Of a stretch of 64,000 nt of DNA, positions 31,569 to 41,600 are shown piece by piece. This DNA is from Symbiodinium natans (taxonomy: Eukaryota; Sar; Dinophyceae; Suessiales; Symbiodiniaceae). The notes below the pieces were generated by a model that was not told where the DNA came from, ran no database searches, and saw nothing but the letters and a program-made list of their open reading frames with translations. Location: positions 60,001-124,000 of the forward strand of contig CAJNDS010002408.1 in the NCBI GenBank assembly GCA_905221605.1. The letters run 5' to 3'. A program made the position numbers and the translations under genes. Positions within the stretch are counted from its first letter, which is position 1. Each line of letters opens with the position of its first letter.

Positions 31569-34500
31569 CCACTAACATACACGAAGTAAACAGAGGGTGA
31601 CTTAATGTCACGCATCATTGCTGGGAATCTGGTCAGCGTACGTGTTCCGGAGTGGCATTGGGGCAAATCACAATTCAGCTCCGCTCACCACTGGACATCG
31701 AACGACTCAACCAGCCGGCGTCCTCAATGGAGATGTCAAGCCTGCTGTATATCCTGCCACGCGTCCCACTAAAGCACGCAGCGGGGCCAACTCTGAAACT
31801 CTTTTCGTAGCCTGTTGAAGGCCACTCTGCTGACTTCGCAAATTTTTTGCCAGGCTGATCTCGCCTGGGGAACAGGCAGCGTCTGAGGATAGTTCATTCT
31901 CATTGTTGCAAGAGTCAGGTTGCGTCTGTAGATCACGCTTGCGACAAAGACTTCGGGATCCTGTTTAGCGCCAGCCTCCCATGACCCCTCTACTTTCACA
32001 AAAAACTGATCAACTGGGACCTCGACGTGGCGGGGATGCGAGTTTAGGCTGGTTGAGTTTCAGGGGGCCTGAACTTTGAATCTGCCCTGCACAAAGTACG
32101 AGCTCAAAACATGACTTGCGCTAATTTCTCAGGTTCCAGAACATGCAGTGGATGGCAGCGACCCAGGGCCGGGCATGGGCCTCCACACATTTTAACAGTC
32201 TTTCAACGGCTTCTGGTGGATGATCCTTCTTATTCTATTCAGCACTTCAGTAGAGCCAGCTTGGACAGATCTGACGAGGCAAGGAAAACACCTCCCACCA
32301 CACCATGCTGCCCAATGTCACCAACCCCATGTTCAAGGCTCCACGGGTCCGGATGAACCTCAAGCCGACTTGGTGAGATTAGGGACCACGAAGATTCTGC
32401 CACGACCACCTTGAGCAGCTAGCTACCGACAAAAATGTTTGACTTCATCCTCGAAGCACTTGTAGAAGGTCGGGTGTGACTGTCCCACTGCATTGCTGCG
32501 GGGCGACCATAACGGAACAATTGCTACTGTTCAGTTCTGCCAGGCCATCACGTGGGCCTGCCTGTGACGCCCCCGAAGACTTTGGCGTGACGGCTTCAGT
32601 AAGAAGCAAGCTCTTGTTTTTTGCCACCTGCCTAGCTGACATCCTCTTGTTGCATTCATGGGCTTGGAAAACACCTCGATCCGATCTTCACCGGTCAAGG
32701 ATTCTCGTTTTGGGGGCGGCCATGATTTGCAATTTACCTTATACTGGCCGACAGCAGCCGTGGCTGTGCCTCCTGCCCTAGTCCCCCTCCTCTCTAATTG
32801 GTCTCAGGGAGGATCACTGCCCATCCCTCCCATTTCTCGCCGGGAATTCCGCGACTCTTCCCACTAGGTCTGTACCAACCATGCTTTCCCCACAAACAGT
32901 GCCATAGCTGGCTGTGTGCTGTTGTGGCACCACCCTCGCGCAACCACTCAAAAATTGGTGTCGCAGTATGAAAGACCCTCCAAGCTCGGCACAAACTCGC
33001 CGCCAGCTTGCAGATCGACAACGGCAAGCTGCGCGCGAGACTTGAACTCCTGTGGCACATGGGCTTTTGGGTATGTGCTGTTGCAGCACTGCCAGCGCCA
33101 ATGATCTGAGGGGATGTCCGCATCGTCGTCAAATCTTTTCTTGGAGGCCTTGGACACAAGCGGAGTAAGAACAAGCAGAATGCTGAGTCCATGAAACCAG
33201 TTCCGTCCTTGTAAAACTCTTGAAGATCGTGCACTTCTGGAAGTTGCTCCTGCAACGTCTGGCTCTGAAACCCGACGCAACTTGGTTTGGAGGCCCACCT
33301 GGAAGTTGGGATATGCCTCTTTCATGTACTCAATGAGCATGCCAAACTGAGTGCCCCAGTCACCAACATGGTTGAGGCCTTGGCAGGAGGGTCATCTTAC
33401 CGAGCGCATGCAGGAGAGACGCGCAGCTACCAGGGCAGCTCGGTCCATGGCCGTGGACTTCATGCCCACAAAACTCGAGAACTCGGCGCATCGACTCGCC
33501 AATGATCGTGGACCTCCGCCAAGGCAGCAAGCATCATCACTGCGGCATGTGCCTCGGATGATCAAATGCCTCAGGTGTCCCACGTGCATCTCCTTGGCGA
33601 TGTTTGGAGATGAGTAGTCCACTATAACCTCGGGGTCACGTTGCACCCATCACAGCAGAGTATCTCTGGGATTGTGCGGGATACATCAGAAGACATGTCG
33701 TCTCAGGCAGCAGCTCTCTTTCTGGGCAAGTCTTTATATTCTACGTCGCCTTGAAGTATCTGGCCGACCTGTCTTGCCGGTGTTGCATGCTATGACATGC
33801 TATGGCACGCAGCAGAATTCATGCCTTTGATTGCCTTTGCCACTAGGAGCCTGGACCTGGAAATACCTGGAACTTCTCCTCGAAAGCCCTGCATGTCCCG
33901 TCAGCGGGCCTCTTTGGCGATCCATTGCTCACTTATTTTGACCTCAATTTTGAATTTTATGGGTCCCGCACAGCTCTGATACATAGCTTCACTAGCTGCA
34001 TAAGCCTAGGCCGCAGGCTGTGACAAAACCCGGCGGTGCAACAGTTATCTCGCCGATGATGTCGTTGGCTGGTAAAGCTCCCCTTCACTGCAAGCGAGAG
34101 CCAGTACAACTCATGCGTGGCGCATCCATGAGTTGTTGAGTCAAGAGTGTTGGCTTGTGGCTTGTTGAGCATACAACATGTGCATCCACAAAGCAATTCT
34201 GTATCAGTCTCTTGCCTGTGTTATTTGAACCTCGTTGCCTTAGAAAAAACCATTTCGCTTTCGCTGTGGGACAAAGAACTTGGACTTCGACTTCTACGGT
34301 CCGGCTAAGCATTGAGCATGCTTCCTCGGCGTGCTCTTCAGGCGTTATGCATCACACATCCCTGCCTTATGGCTTCTGCCACCTGTAGGGGCGTCTGGAA
34401 GCCCAGACCTTGGCATCGCTTTCTTCTTGAAGGGGACTTCAAAAGCTAGAACCTGAGAGTTTTCGGTGTCCGTGTCCTCGGAACAACAACAGCGCAAAGC

Positions 34501-34988
34501 TTCACCTGAAACTGAAACGTGGAACCGCCGGCCGGGCCTTTTCAGCCGTATGTAAGCTTACAGAGCTGTTGCATTTAGTAGCCAGTCGGGTCTGCAATAC
34601 ACTTTGCCGCCCAGCCTGTTCCATGCTCTTTGAAGATTGTCATGGCATTGTTGCACTGGTAGTCGCCTAAGTGACGTAGGCTTGCCTTGCGTGCTGTAGC
34701 GTGACAGGTTTTGGTGGCATCTGCACCTAAGGCAAGGTCCATACTTCGGATTGCCCTTTATGACTGCTGCCTTCAGGAGAAAGAGAGATGCAGCAATGAA
34801 GTGCGCCAATGCATCTGTAGTTGTTGTCGGCGGGTGCTACATGATCGGCAAGCAGTGGTGGTATATAGTAGGATATAGCAACGCGCACCCTGTCATGTTC
34901 ACAAGCCAGCATTCGAATATTGCCCAAGCTCTCGGCGTCTTGGTGAAGAGATGGGAATCCGTCGTGCAAGGCTTGTGCAAAAAGTGCC
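24963..34988 (-). CDS. Arginyl-tRNA synthetase (cytosolic eukaryotic type), ~31 micro-exons, 5' end incomplete
   Basis: Class I enzyme that charges tRNA-Arg with arginine. Exons (5' to 3'; most joins in frame): 34988-34934, 34770-34740, 34666-34603, 34082-34043, 33975-33910, 33628-33570, 33513-33452, 33378-33299, 33264-33208, 33148-33122, 33049-33004, 31864-31812, 31293-31222, 27161-27132, 27051-26996, 26935-26908, 26824-26786, 26704-26662, 26598-26553, 26501-26462, 26312-26241, 26186-26128, 26042-25991, 25919-25875, 25787-25731, 25610-25578, 25489-25456, 25367-25311, 25246-25207, 25107-25077, 25016-24963 (TGA). Family motifs seen: [11 protein letters not shown] in the N-terminal domain, [14 protein letters not shown] (HIGH), [71 protein letters not shown] (KMSK-equivalent), [26 protein letters not shown] and the C-terminal [10 protein letters not shown]. 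Frames fail to join at four or five points, so a few small exons are still missing, as is the initiator Met. Confidence 0.93.
26462..27161 (-). CDS. ArgRS exons 14-20: KSDGG and KMSK-equivalent loop
   Basis: Seven exons join without a frame break: [10 protein letters not shown] / [19 protein letters not shown] / VIYVTDLGQ / [13 protein letters not shown] / [15 protein letters not shown] / [15 protein letters not shown] / [13 protein letters not shown]. Donors are GT, GT, GC, GT, GC, GT, GC. FKTRSGETV occupies the place of the KMSKS signature, which is degenerate in many eukaryotic ArgRS. The exon just 5' of KSDGG was not found in the 4-kb intron 27162-31221. Confidence 0.93.
31222..31864 (-). 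CDS. ArgRS exons 12-13: [13 protein letters not shown] and ERGESFYN segments
   Basis: 31864-31812 encodes [17 protein letters not shown], matching the family's KAW..ICDVSR..FN segment. 31293-31222 encodes [20 protein letters not shown], matching the ERGESFY motif. The first ends at a GC donor, the second at GA. Phases do not match the neighbouring exons, so at least one micro-exon (about 6-10 codons) is missing on each side. A CATATA/ACACAC microsatellite lies just upstream in intron 12. Confidence 0.85.
31405..31570. repeat. AT/CA-rich microsatellite in an ArgRS intron
   Basis: Imperfect CATATATACATAAAAACACA units followed by (CA)n and (TA)n. Minus-strand ORFs over it (repeated YICVCVC) are artefacts. 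Confidence 0.9.
32616..32640 (+). repeat. Dispersed short motif, copy 2
   Basis: TTTTTTGCCACCTGCCTAGC followed by TGAC, matching 6797-6820 over about 23 of 25 bases. It sits in ArgRS intron 11, between 31865 and 33003. Confidence 0.5.
33004..33628 (-). CDS. ArgRS exons 6-11: catalytic Rossmann core with HIGH motif
   Basis: The clearest block. 33628-33570 gives [19 protein letters not shown]; the next exon supplies [20 protein letters not shown]; 33378-33299 gives [18 protein letters not shown]. Exons 33264-33208, 33148-33122 and 33049-33004 continue to [19 protein letters not shown] and [15 protein letters not shown]. All five joins keep frame with donors GC, GC, GT, GA, GC, and every acceptor is AG. 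Introns are as short as 34-158 bp. Confidence 0.93.
33910..34988 (-). CDS. ArgRS exons 1-5: N-terminal additional domain
   Basis: Five placed exons. 34988-34934 reads [18 protein letters not shown], then (GA donor) 34770-34740 [11 protein letters not shown], then (GA donor) 34666-34603 [18 protein letters not shown]. Next come 34082-34043 ([13 protein letters not shown]) and 33975-33910 ([18 protein letters not shown]). This fits the domain of eukaryotic ArgRS that recognises the tRNA D-loop. The 3' end of exon 3 is tentative and an exon may be missing between exons 3 and 4. Another small exon encoding [12 protein letters not shown] may lie near 33720-33760. Confidence 0.85.
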
Positions 34989-35469
34989 CTGACCTTTCAA
35001 GCGCGTCTCAATGTAATATGTGATCAAGACGTATGAGAAACAACAGCTGTCGATCGTAAAGAACTGCCATGACCCGCGACCGGCTAGGCCGCGTCCGTTC
35101 TGCGTTCGCCGTCTTGCAGAGCCTTGTTTTGTCCAGTCGTCCAAGAGCCTCCAAAGTAGAAGCCTCTCCTCAATTCTTCAATTCAGAAGGTTCTGCTCTC
35201 CAAGGACTTCAGCCCGGGGAGCAAATGCCCAACTGAAGAGCTCACGTGAAGTGCAAAGAGCCCATCCACGTGCATCCCCAAAAGCTTGAAGAGTCTCTCT
35301 TTGCCAAACTAAATGGAAAACAATTTGACGCACTTTCCGTCACTTTCCTTTTTCATGTCAGCGCAGGCCCCAATCAGTGCAATACCACGGCACGGCGATG
35401 ACACATTGCAAGTATCACTGGCGATCCAAACTTAAAAACGAGAGCAATTCTGGACTTCGCGACTCACGC

Positions 35470-35625
35470 TAGCCCACAAGTGCACGGGACGGGAAAAAGA
35501 TTCCGTTCAATAAGCTGTGGAAACTTCCCCGTCGAAGAAATATGGGGACCTCCGGCTCGAATCTGTAGAAGCTGGAAAGCATTGGCCCACCAACTTTGTC
35601 TATGAGCTCTTGCAGAGATTTGGGG
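35470..35625 (-). CDS. Possible exon of an unidentified protein
   Basis: One minus-strand frame reads LQELIDKVGGPMLSSFYRF, then EPEVPIFLRRGSF, with a plausible AG acceptor just upstream (CTGCAAG). The composition looks protein-like, but I do not recognise the family and cannot link it to ArgRS, whose first placed exon ends 480 bp away. It may be the last coding exon of the next minus-strand gene upstream, or chance. Confidence 0.2.
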
Positions 35626-35699
35626 GTCTAATCGGGTTAAGTGTTGGATAGACATCGGTGCTCAATAGAAATGGGAACTCTCATTTGTTCGGGTCATAC

Positions 35700-38600
35700 G
35701 TAACACGACTAGGGCTTTTTTGCATGCTGGCCCAGTGCTAACGCAGTAATAGACTTTTTACATGAATGAAGTAGATCTCTGTCCCACGGTATACTAACGA
35801 GAAAAAGAGAAAAGGGAGCCTCTTACTTGCGGTAAAAACAAAAATTTGTTGTTTCGTAAGGAGCAGAAAAATCTGCACTACGAAGCACTTGTCTTTCAGG
35901 TCTCAAAACCTGTTCTGGATAACGCACACACAAACTTCTTTCATGTATGGCCCGTATTTCTTATCTTATCCACTGAGGGACTTGGGTTTGGGGAGTGTCG
36001 TAGAGCGTGAGGACTTCCAAGGGCCCAGAGACTTCCAAATCCTGAAGGTTTGAGCTGCAGGTCTCCAAGTCTACAGCGTATGATTAAGAAATGACTGGTC
36101 TGGATTTCTGGGGCGCTGATTTTCTTAACTTTCTTCTGTTTAAGCAGACTCCAGCCAGCCAGCCCGGACGCCAGCCAGCCAGCCCCCAAGACCGCCACCA
36201 TGGGAAAGTTTTCAGAGATATCAGTGGTCCCTGAATTTATTAAGATCCACTGTCCGGGAACTTCGGCTGGTTTTATGCATTACCAGCAGCATTTTCTTTA
36301 GCTTGCCAAAACAAAAGAGCAACATCAGAACTGGTTTCTTAGTTCCCTATTCTGCAACGTCTTCGGGGCTGGCTGGCTTGGATGGCTACTGCCTAGGAAG
36401 AAAATTCTGAAAATCAGTACTAGTTTTCTTAAAGTCCTCTGCTGGTGGATCGAAGTGCGTCGCACAGGCTATAGTACCAGTATATACATCCGTGTTTGCC
36501 CAATTGCCCGGCCGTCCACAAACCTCGGCTCCTGCGAACCTTCCCCTACCTTTGTGACGGACTCCCGGAAGGTTCAATGCACTTTAAGACTGTAAGACTA
36601 GCAACTGACCTGTTCTTTTCTGGCAGAGGCGTCGGTAGCGACCGGAAGCTCAACCCCGTAGCCATCAATTAATGGAAGAAAGGCTTCTTTGTTGGGAAGA
36701 ACTTGTTTCCTAGTATCCGGCAATTTCTTGTACCGCAAGCTTAAACAGGAGATGAAGTCTCTCTTTTTCTGAAGAAGCTACGGCAATCTTGAAAAGATCC
36801 TGGTGCTTTCTTATTCTTATTTATCTAACTTCCTCTTACAGGAAGTACTGCACATCCACGAAGCTCCACACAACCTTTCTTTGCACCAACATGGTACCGG
36901 GCTGGGGGAGAGGGGAGGGGGGAGTAACAACTTAGCCCTTCAGCGTTGAATCCTAATTTTGCCCATGTCTGCCTGCCCGTGAATAGATCGGAGTGGCCCC
37001 ATGCGAGGCCTCGAGGCCAGCAAGCTCTTTTCTGGGAGAACCAGATAATACTTCCTCCCGTTGCCTCCTGCTTTGGCCAGGTCGCTTATGGCACTTTCTT
37101 ATGCAATGCTTTGGAGCCCAAATTCATCTCAAAGTCGAAAAGCCATGCAACAGCCTTTTTGCGAAACAGCTCGGCAGTAAGTACCGCATCTCATAAGATG
37201 TCGTTCATGCATGGGCTGAACACGACACATCCGGACGAAGCCTTTTCCACAGAACCATGCAGCAGCAGGCTGCTGTTTGCAGCTCACTTGCAGATTAACG
37301 CTTGTGGGGTCGCAAAGGTGAGACGCAGCATTGCTTGACAATGCGCCATGGCAAAGCCCAGACTTGCAGAATTTAGTGGGCCAACGCCGGCCCGAAGCTG
37401 TACATCACCCTAGGTAGAGCTTACCCGACGACACATCATGGTTCAGGCTATTCGTCTTGTCCCTCACCTGCCGAGACAAGCCGAGCGCCGAAAGGCCACA
37501 ATAGAAGCAAAAATTGCTTCAAGCTGATACGTCTGAGTTTCAGTAGAGTTCGGCAGTCATTGTTCATTCTACGCAAAAGTTCTCAGAAATCTGAACATAA
37601 CACTTAACACCACCTTTTTAATCCGAAGAAAACACGCCTTTACACTTCGCAACCTGGGCACACCGTGAAGCCCCCCTTCGGGACCAGATTGGCCAGGTAC
37701 ATCGAAGTATCTCCAACAATAGTTAGCTTCCCAGAGCTTTGGGCACTGCTTCGTCACTGCAGCTGTGTAGTATAGTTATTCTGCCGAACTGTTTACTTGA
37801 ATTCTATTGCATAGCATACTCAAGTCGGGTCTGCTGAGGTCGCAACTGCGCGACCGTTTGAGTAACAGAGCTTGTTGAGCTCGTCCTTCGCGGTCAACCC
37901 CACAGGAGCGAAAACGGCGATAAGTGTCAAACCAAGCGGTCCTCCGATGTCCTAGCTTTTTGCCACATCTCGCCAACAGCCTGCCCATCCTCATCATGAA
38001 GTTTCCAGCGCTGGGGGCTTACCCAGTCGCATAAGTCGCATAAAAAAGGGAGTATCTTTGGGTTTCACGTCGTGGCCACTCATAGTGATAAAACCACAAT
38101 TCTTTCCCGGCTGAGTCTGTGCCTGACCTCTCGAGCCACTCATCACTCTGCTTGTTTCAAGCGCGTTTTGGCCTGCCTGAACGCAATGTTTCGCAGCACC
38201 AACTAAACTGTATGCGTAACTGACCTTAAAGCAATTGGGCCGACAGCGAGAACATGCGAAATTATGCGAAGACCATTGAAAAACATCGAAACTGCATGCG
38301 TGATCTCGAGAGGGTTTGCATCCTCGACAACGTATAAGGCCAAAGTACAAAGTTATGCAAAGTTGCAAAGTAATTCATTCTGCTAAGGACTCCCTAGTGG
38401 AGACACTTTGTGCCAGAGCGAAGGCAGTGCGGTCCGGGTTCGGGTGGCCACCTTCATCAGGGCAAAAATGATGGCCAACGGATGGGTTCAGGCATGTAAG
38501 GCGCTACAAGTCTGTAGCACAGTCGCTCATGCCCCCAACTCCTCCAGGGCGACGAACAATTCTAGAGGCGGAAGCCAGGATCTTGCATTACGCGACAAAA

Positions 38601-41600
38601 ACTGCTGCAACATGGGGCCCAATCTTGTGCCGTGCCGTCGTCAGTCACAAGTCACACATTGGCGTACCCGAGAAAACACAGGCAAAGAACAGTCGAGTCT
38701 GTGTCTCTACTTTTACATGGGGTCCGGACTTCGTGGTGTCTTCGTCGTTAAATGGTATCTGCATTTTTTGGAGGAGGGCGGCTGCAAATTCTACATTGAA
38801 TGCATCTCCCTTCGACGTGTCAATGTTTCTGGTCTGTCGCAGGGTGGGGTCACAACACGTTTCTTATGCACTTGATGGCAGCAGGTATGTTTGATGATAG
38901 TAGTTTGAGCAGATTGAGCTTCAACGATCGTACAGTCATAGAGCTGGTGCCGCGATCACTTGAAAAGTCTTCTCACAAGGACGGTGTGATTCATCTCTCC
39001 ACAGGGAAATTCTTGTCAAATTCGGATGGCGGCGATTCGTCTTTTCGGACATTATCTTGCACTAAGACGCCTTTAATACCATGCGTGGGAATATGATGGA
39101 ATATGATGGAATACGTACTTCCGACTCAACATACATTTGTGGACTGGTCCGGCTTGGCCCCCGACCAAGCTGGAGACTGCCTTGCTCTGCAGGTCTTTTC
39201 CTGATTCGGCAGCTTTTTTGCCCGCCATGGGCCGTGCTCTTGTTGGTACATCGTGAACATGCAGACATATGCAGGCACGGATTGACTGGACATGACTGGA
39301 CCTGGTGGCGGCACTTGGAGCTCTGGTTGCTCATCGTCATCGGTGTCGCTAGGTAGATCATTGTCCGCGCCGCCGACCTTGCTTCACAGGTAAGCCCACA
39401 GAAAGCAAATTCAGGCTCATGTGAGAACTTGCGTGCCCCGCTGGCTTATAGGACAAGCGCTGGCCACCCAAGTCAGCACCTAGGCGTCTTCGAGCGATTC
39501 ACATGGAACCCGTTTGCATGGTCAAGTGCAGCTCAAGGCTCCGCTACTGAAAGCTGTGACCCCTGCCCAGTGAAGGTCCCAAAACGCCGCCAGCCTACGA
39601 ACAGCAGGTACGAGTACGCACTTGTTGTACAGCCGCAAAATCAGTGACGACTGTGAAGCCTCAGCAAAGCTGGGGCAGAAGGGGTCACCATACTGGAATG
39701 GGTCCTGACAAGTGTGAGGAGTTTGCAGGAATGCTGCGGAATGCTCCCCAAGGATGCCGGCTAATGCTAAGACAAGTTCTTGAGCTTCTCGTGGCGCTCG
39801 GTAGCTTTCCAGCCTGAGCAGAGAAGAAGCCAGAGTGGGCTGTCAATGTCAGACTGTCAGACTTCCTTGGGCACACATTCCTCACGTTGGCCCAAACCAT
39901 GAGCGAGCCTCTCTAACGGGCTCGCCCCCCCCGCTCAACTGCCCGCCACGCGTCTGGGGCGCCCCCCCTCCCCCTCTCCCTCGTTTTGAGAGGACATGAC
40001 TGGAGCCCCCAACATCCCCAACCATGGGACGATCCTGTTTAAGCCGGGCATGGTGTGGCTCAACGTGCTCCCAAATTACTTCGCAGCCAAGCCGGGGCTT
40101 TTCAGGCATGATTGAGAAAAGCTTCCTTCAGAAACTTGGTCTGGTGTGCACAAGCAGCCAGTGTGAGCGTTGGACCAGAGCGATTCCAATGACATGATGC
40201 TGGACCTCAGGCTTTCGATATGAGCAACCTGCTGCGGCAGTATGCTGATCTGCCAGCGGTGCGGTAGAAACTGAATGTAGGCCATCCATCGAAACACAAG
40301 TTCCGCGCGGAAGTATGGGAATCATGTCGAGGGGCTTGAGGAGGTCGGGCTGGCAGGAAGTTGTGAGGAAGGCAATTGTGGTGCGCACGCCAGTGAATGT
40401 TGCCTCTGCTGATTCCAAGTAAAAGCCCGGCCTTCTCCGCAAGGCCGTGCTCCGGATCACACTCTGCAGAATCAGGGTACGCCACGAAGGTCCTGGCCGG
40501 CGCTCTCGAACAATGCATTCAGCTTGCCAAATGTTGCCAGATGAAGGCTGTCGGCCTACACTCAGTGGAAGGGATCAGCAAAGAAAGGGCCTCAGCACCA
40601 TGCGGATCTGTGAGATTTTTTGGGGATTCAATCCGTGCAGAAGCAGAGCCCCGAACATCATGCACAGGAGGGAGAAGACAGGAGTCCTCAGCACTCGGTT
40701 CTGCTTGAGACATTCTTGGAGTCACGAGCATTTTTCCTTTTGGAACTCAAACATGTAAGATGAGGCTTAAGCGGGCATGCCTACGGGCATCTCAGCTCCA
40801 TCGAACTCATCTCCACGTTGCCCCAACACCAGGCTCTCCTGCACTGTGCGCTAGGAGATGGAGACCACGCAATCTGTAATTTTACAACACGATTTTGCGT
40901 GGACTCTCGCCGGCAAACTTGCAGCTAGAACACAGGTAATCTTCACTGAGAGCTGCAGAAAAGCTTGCTGACACAACTTCTGTCTGAAATTACTTAATTT
41001 CGTGTTGTCGATTTTCGGGCAGCAACGACAGAAGAGCTCTTGTAAGTGCAAGACGTCGGAAGTCAAGAACACCAACCATTTACTGAAAACTTCCGTGCCC
41101 GAAGATGTAGGGATGATCTGGGACTGCGAACTCAAGAAAAGTTTTGTGCCCCACGGTGAGGGAAGATCTTGAGTATTCTTGGGGTCGGCCCTCCGGTGAT
41201 TCTCGGCGGGCTTCTTTGAGGTGGGCAGTCCAGAAATACTCAGTAAGGTCTCATTGCTCAGTCATCAGATACTGTGCTCTGCGGAACTTTCTCGGGATTC
41301 TTGAGCTGGAAGGCCCGGGCAACTAACACCCCCACACCGAGGGTGGGAAAACAGCATTGGACCAGATGCATTCTCAAGCGCACAGGCAGGGCAAACAGTC
41401 ACATGCGAATTCTTACTGTATGCACAAACTGTGCTGTAGTAAAACTTGCCACCAAAGAATAGGAAGTCTCCGCTCAAAAGACATACTGCAGTACATCTAC
41501 AGCATGACAAACACATCCTTCTGTCAAAGAAACTCGTGAAAACCACCGTTCAGACATGCTCAGACAAAAAGCCAGCGGACACGACATGATTGGGAGGCTC

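Noticed and set aside
31283-31666. Minus-strand ORFs rich in YICVCVC, resembling a membrane protein
   Set aside because: Encoded by a CATATA/CACACA microsatellite inside an ArgRS intron.
26237-33340. Individual minus-strand ORFs (e.g. 26237-26683, 27063-27395, 32948-33340) as separate genes
   Set aside because: Each is a chance reading through one or two ArgRS micro-exons plus intron; the true product needs splicing.
36656-36665. CCGTAGCCAT, the first ten bases of the dinoflagellate spliced leader
   Set aside because: The match stops after ten bases (CAATT follows), so it is neither a spliced-leader RNA gene nor a convincing relic from a reinserted cDNA.
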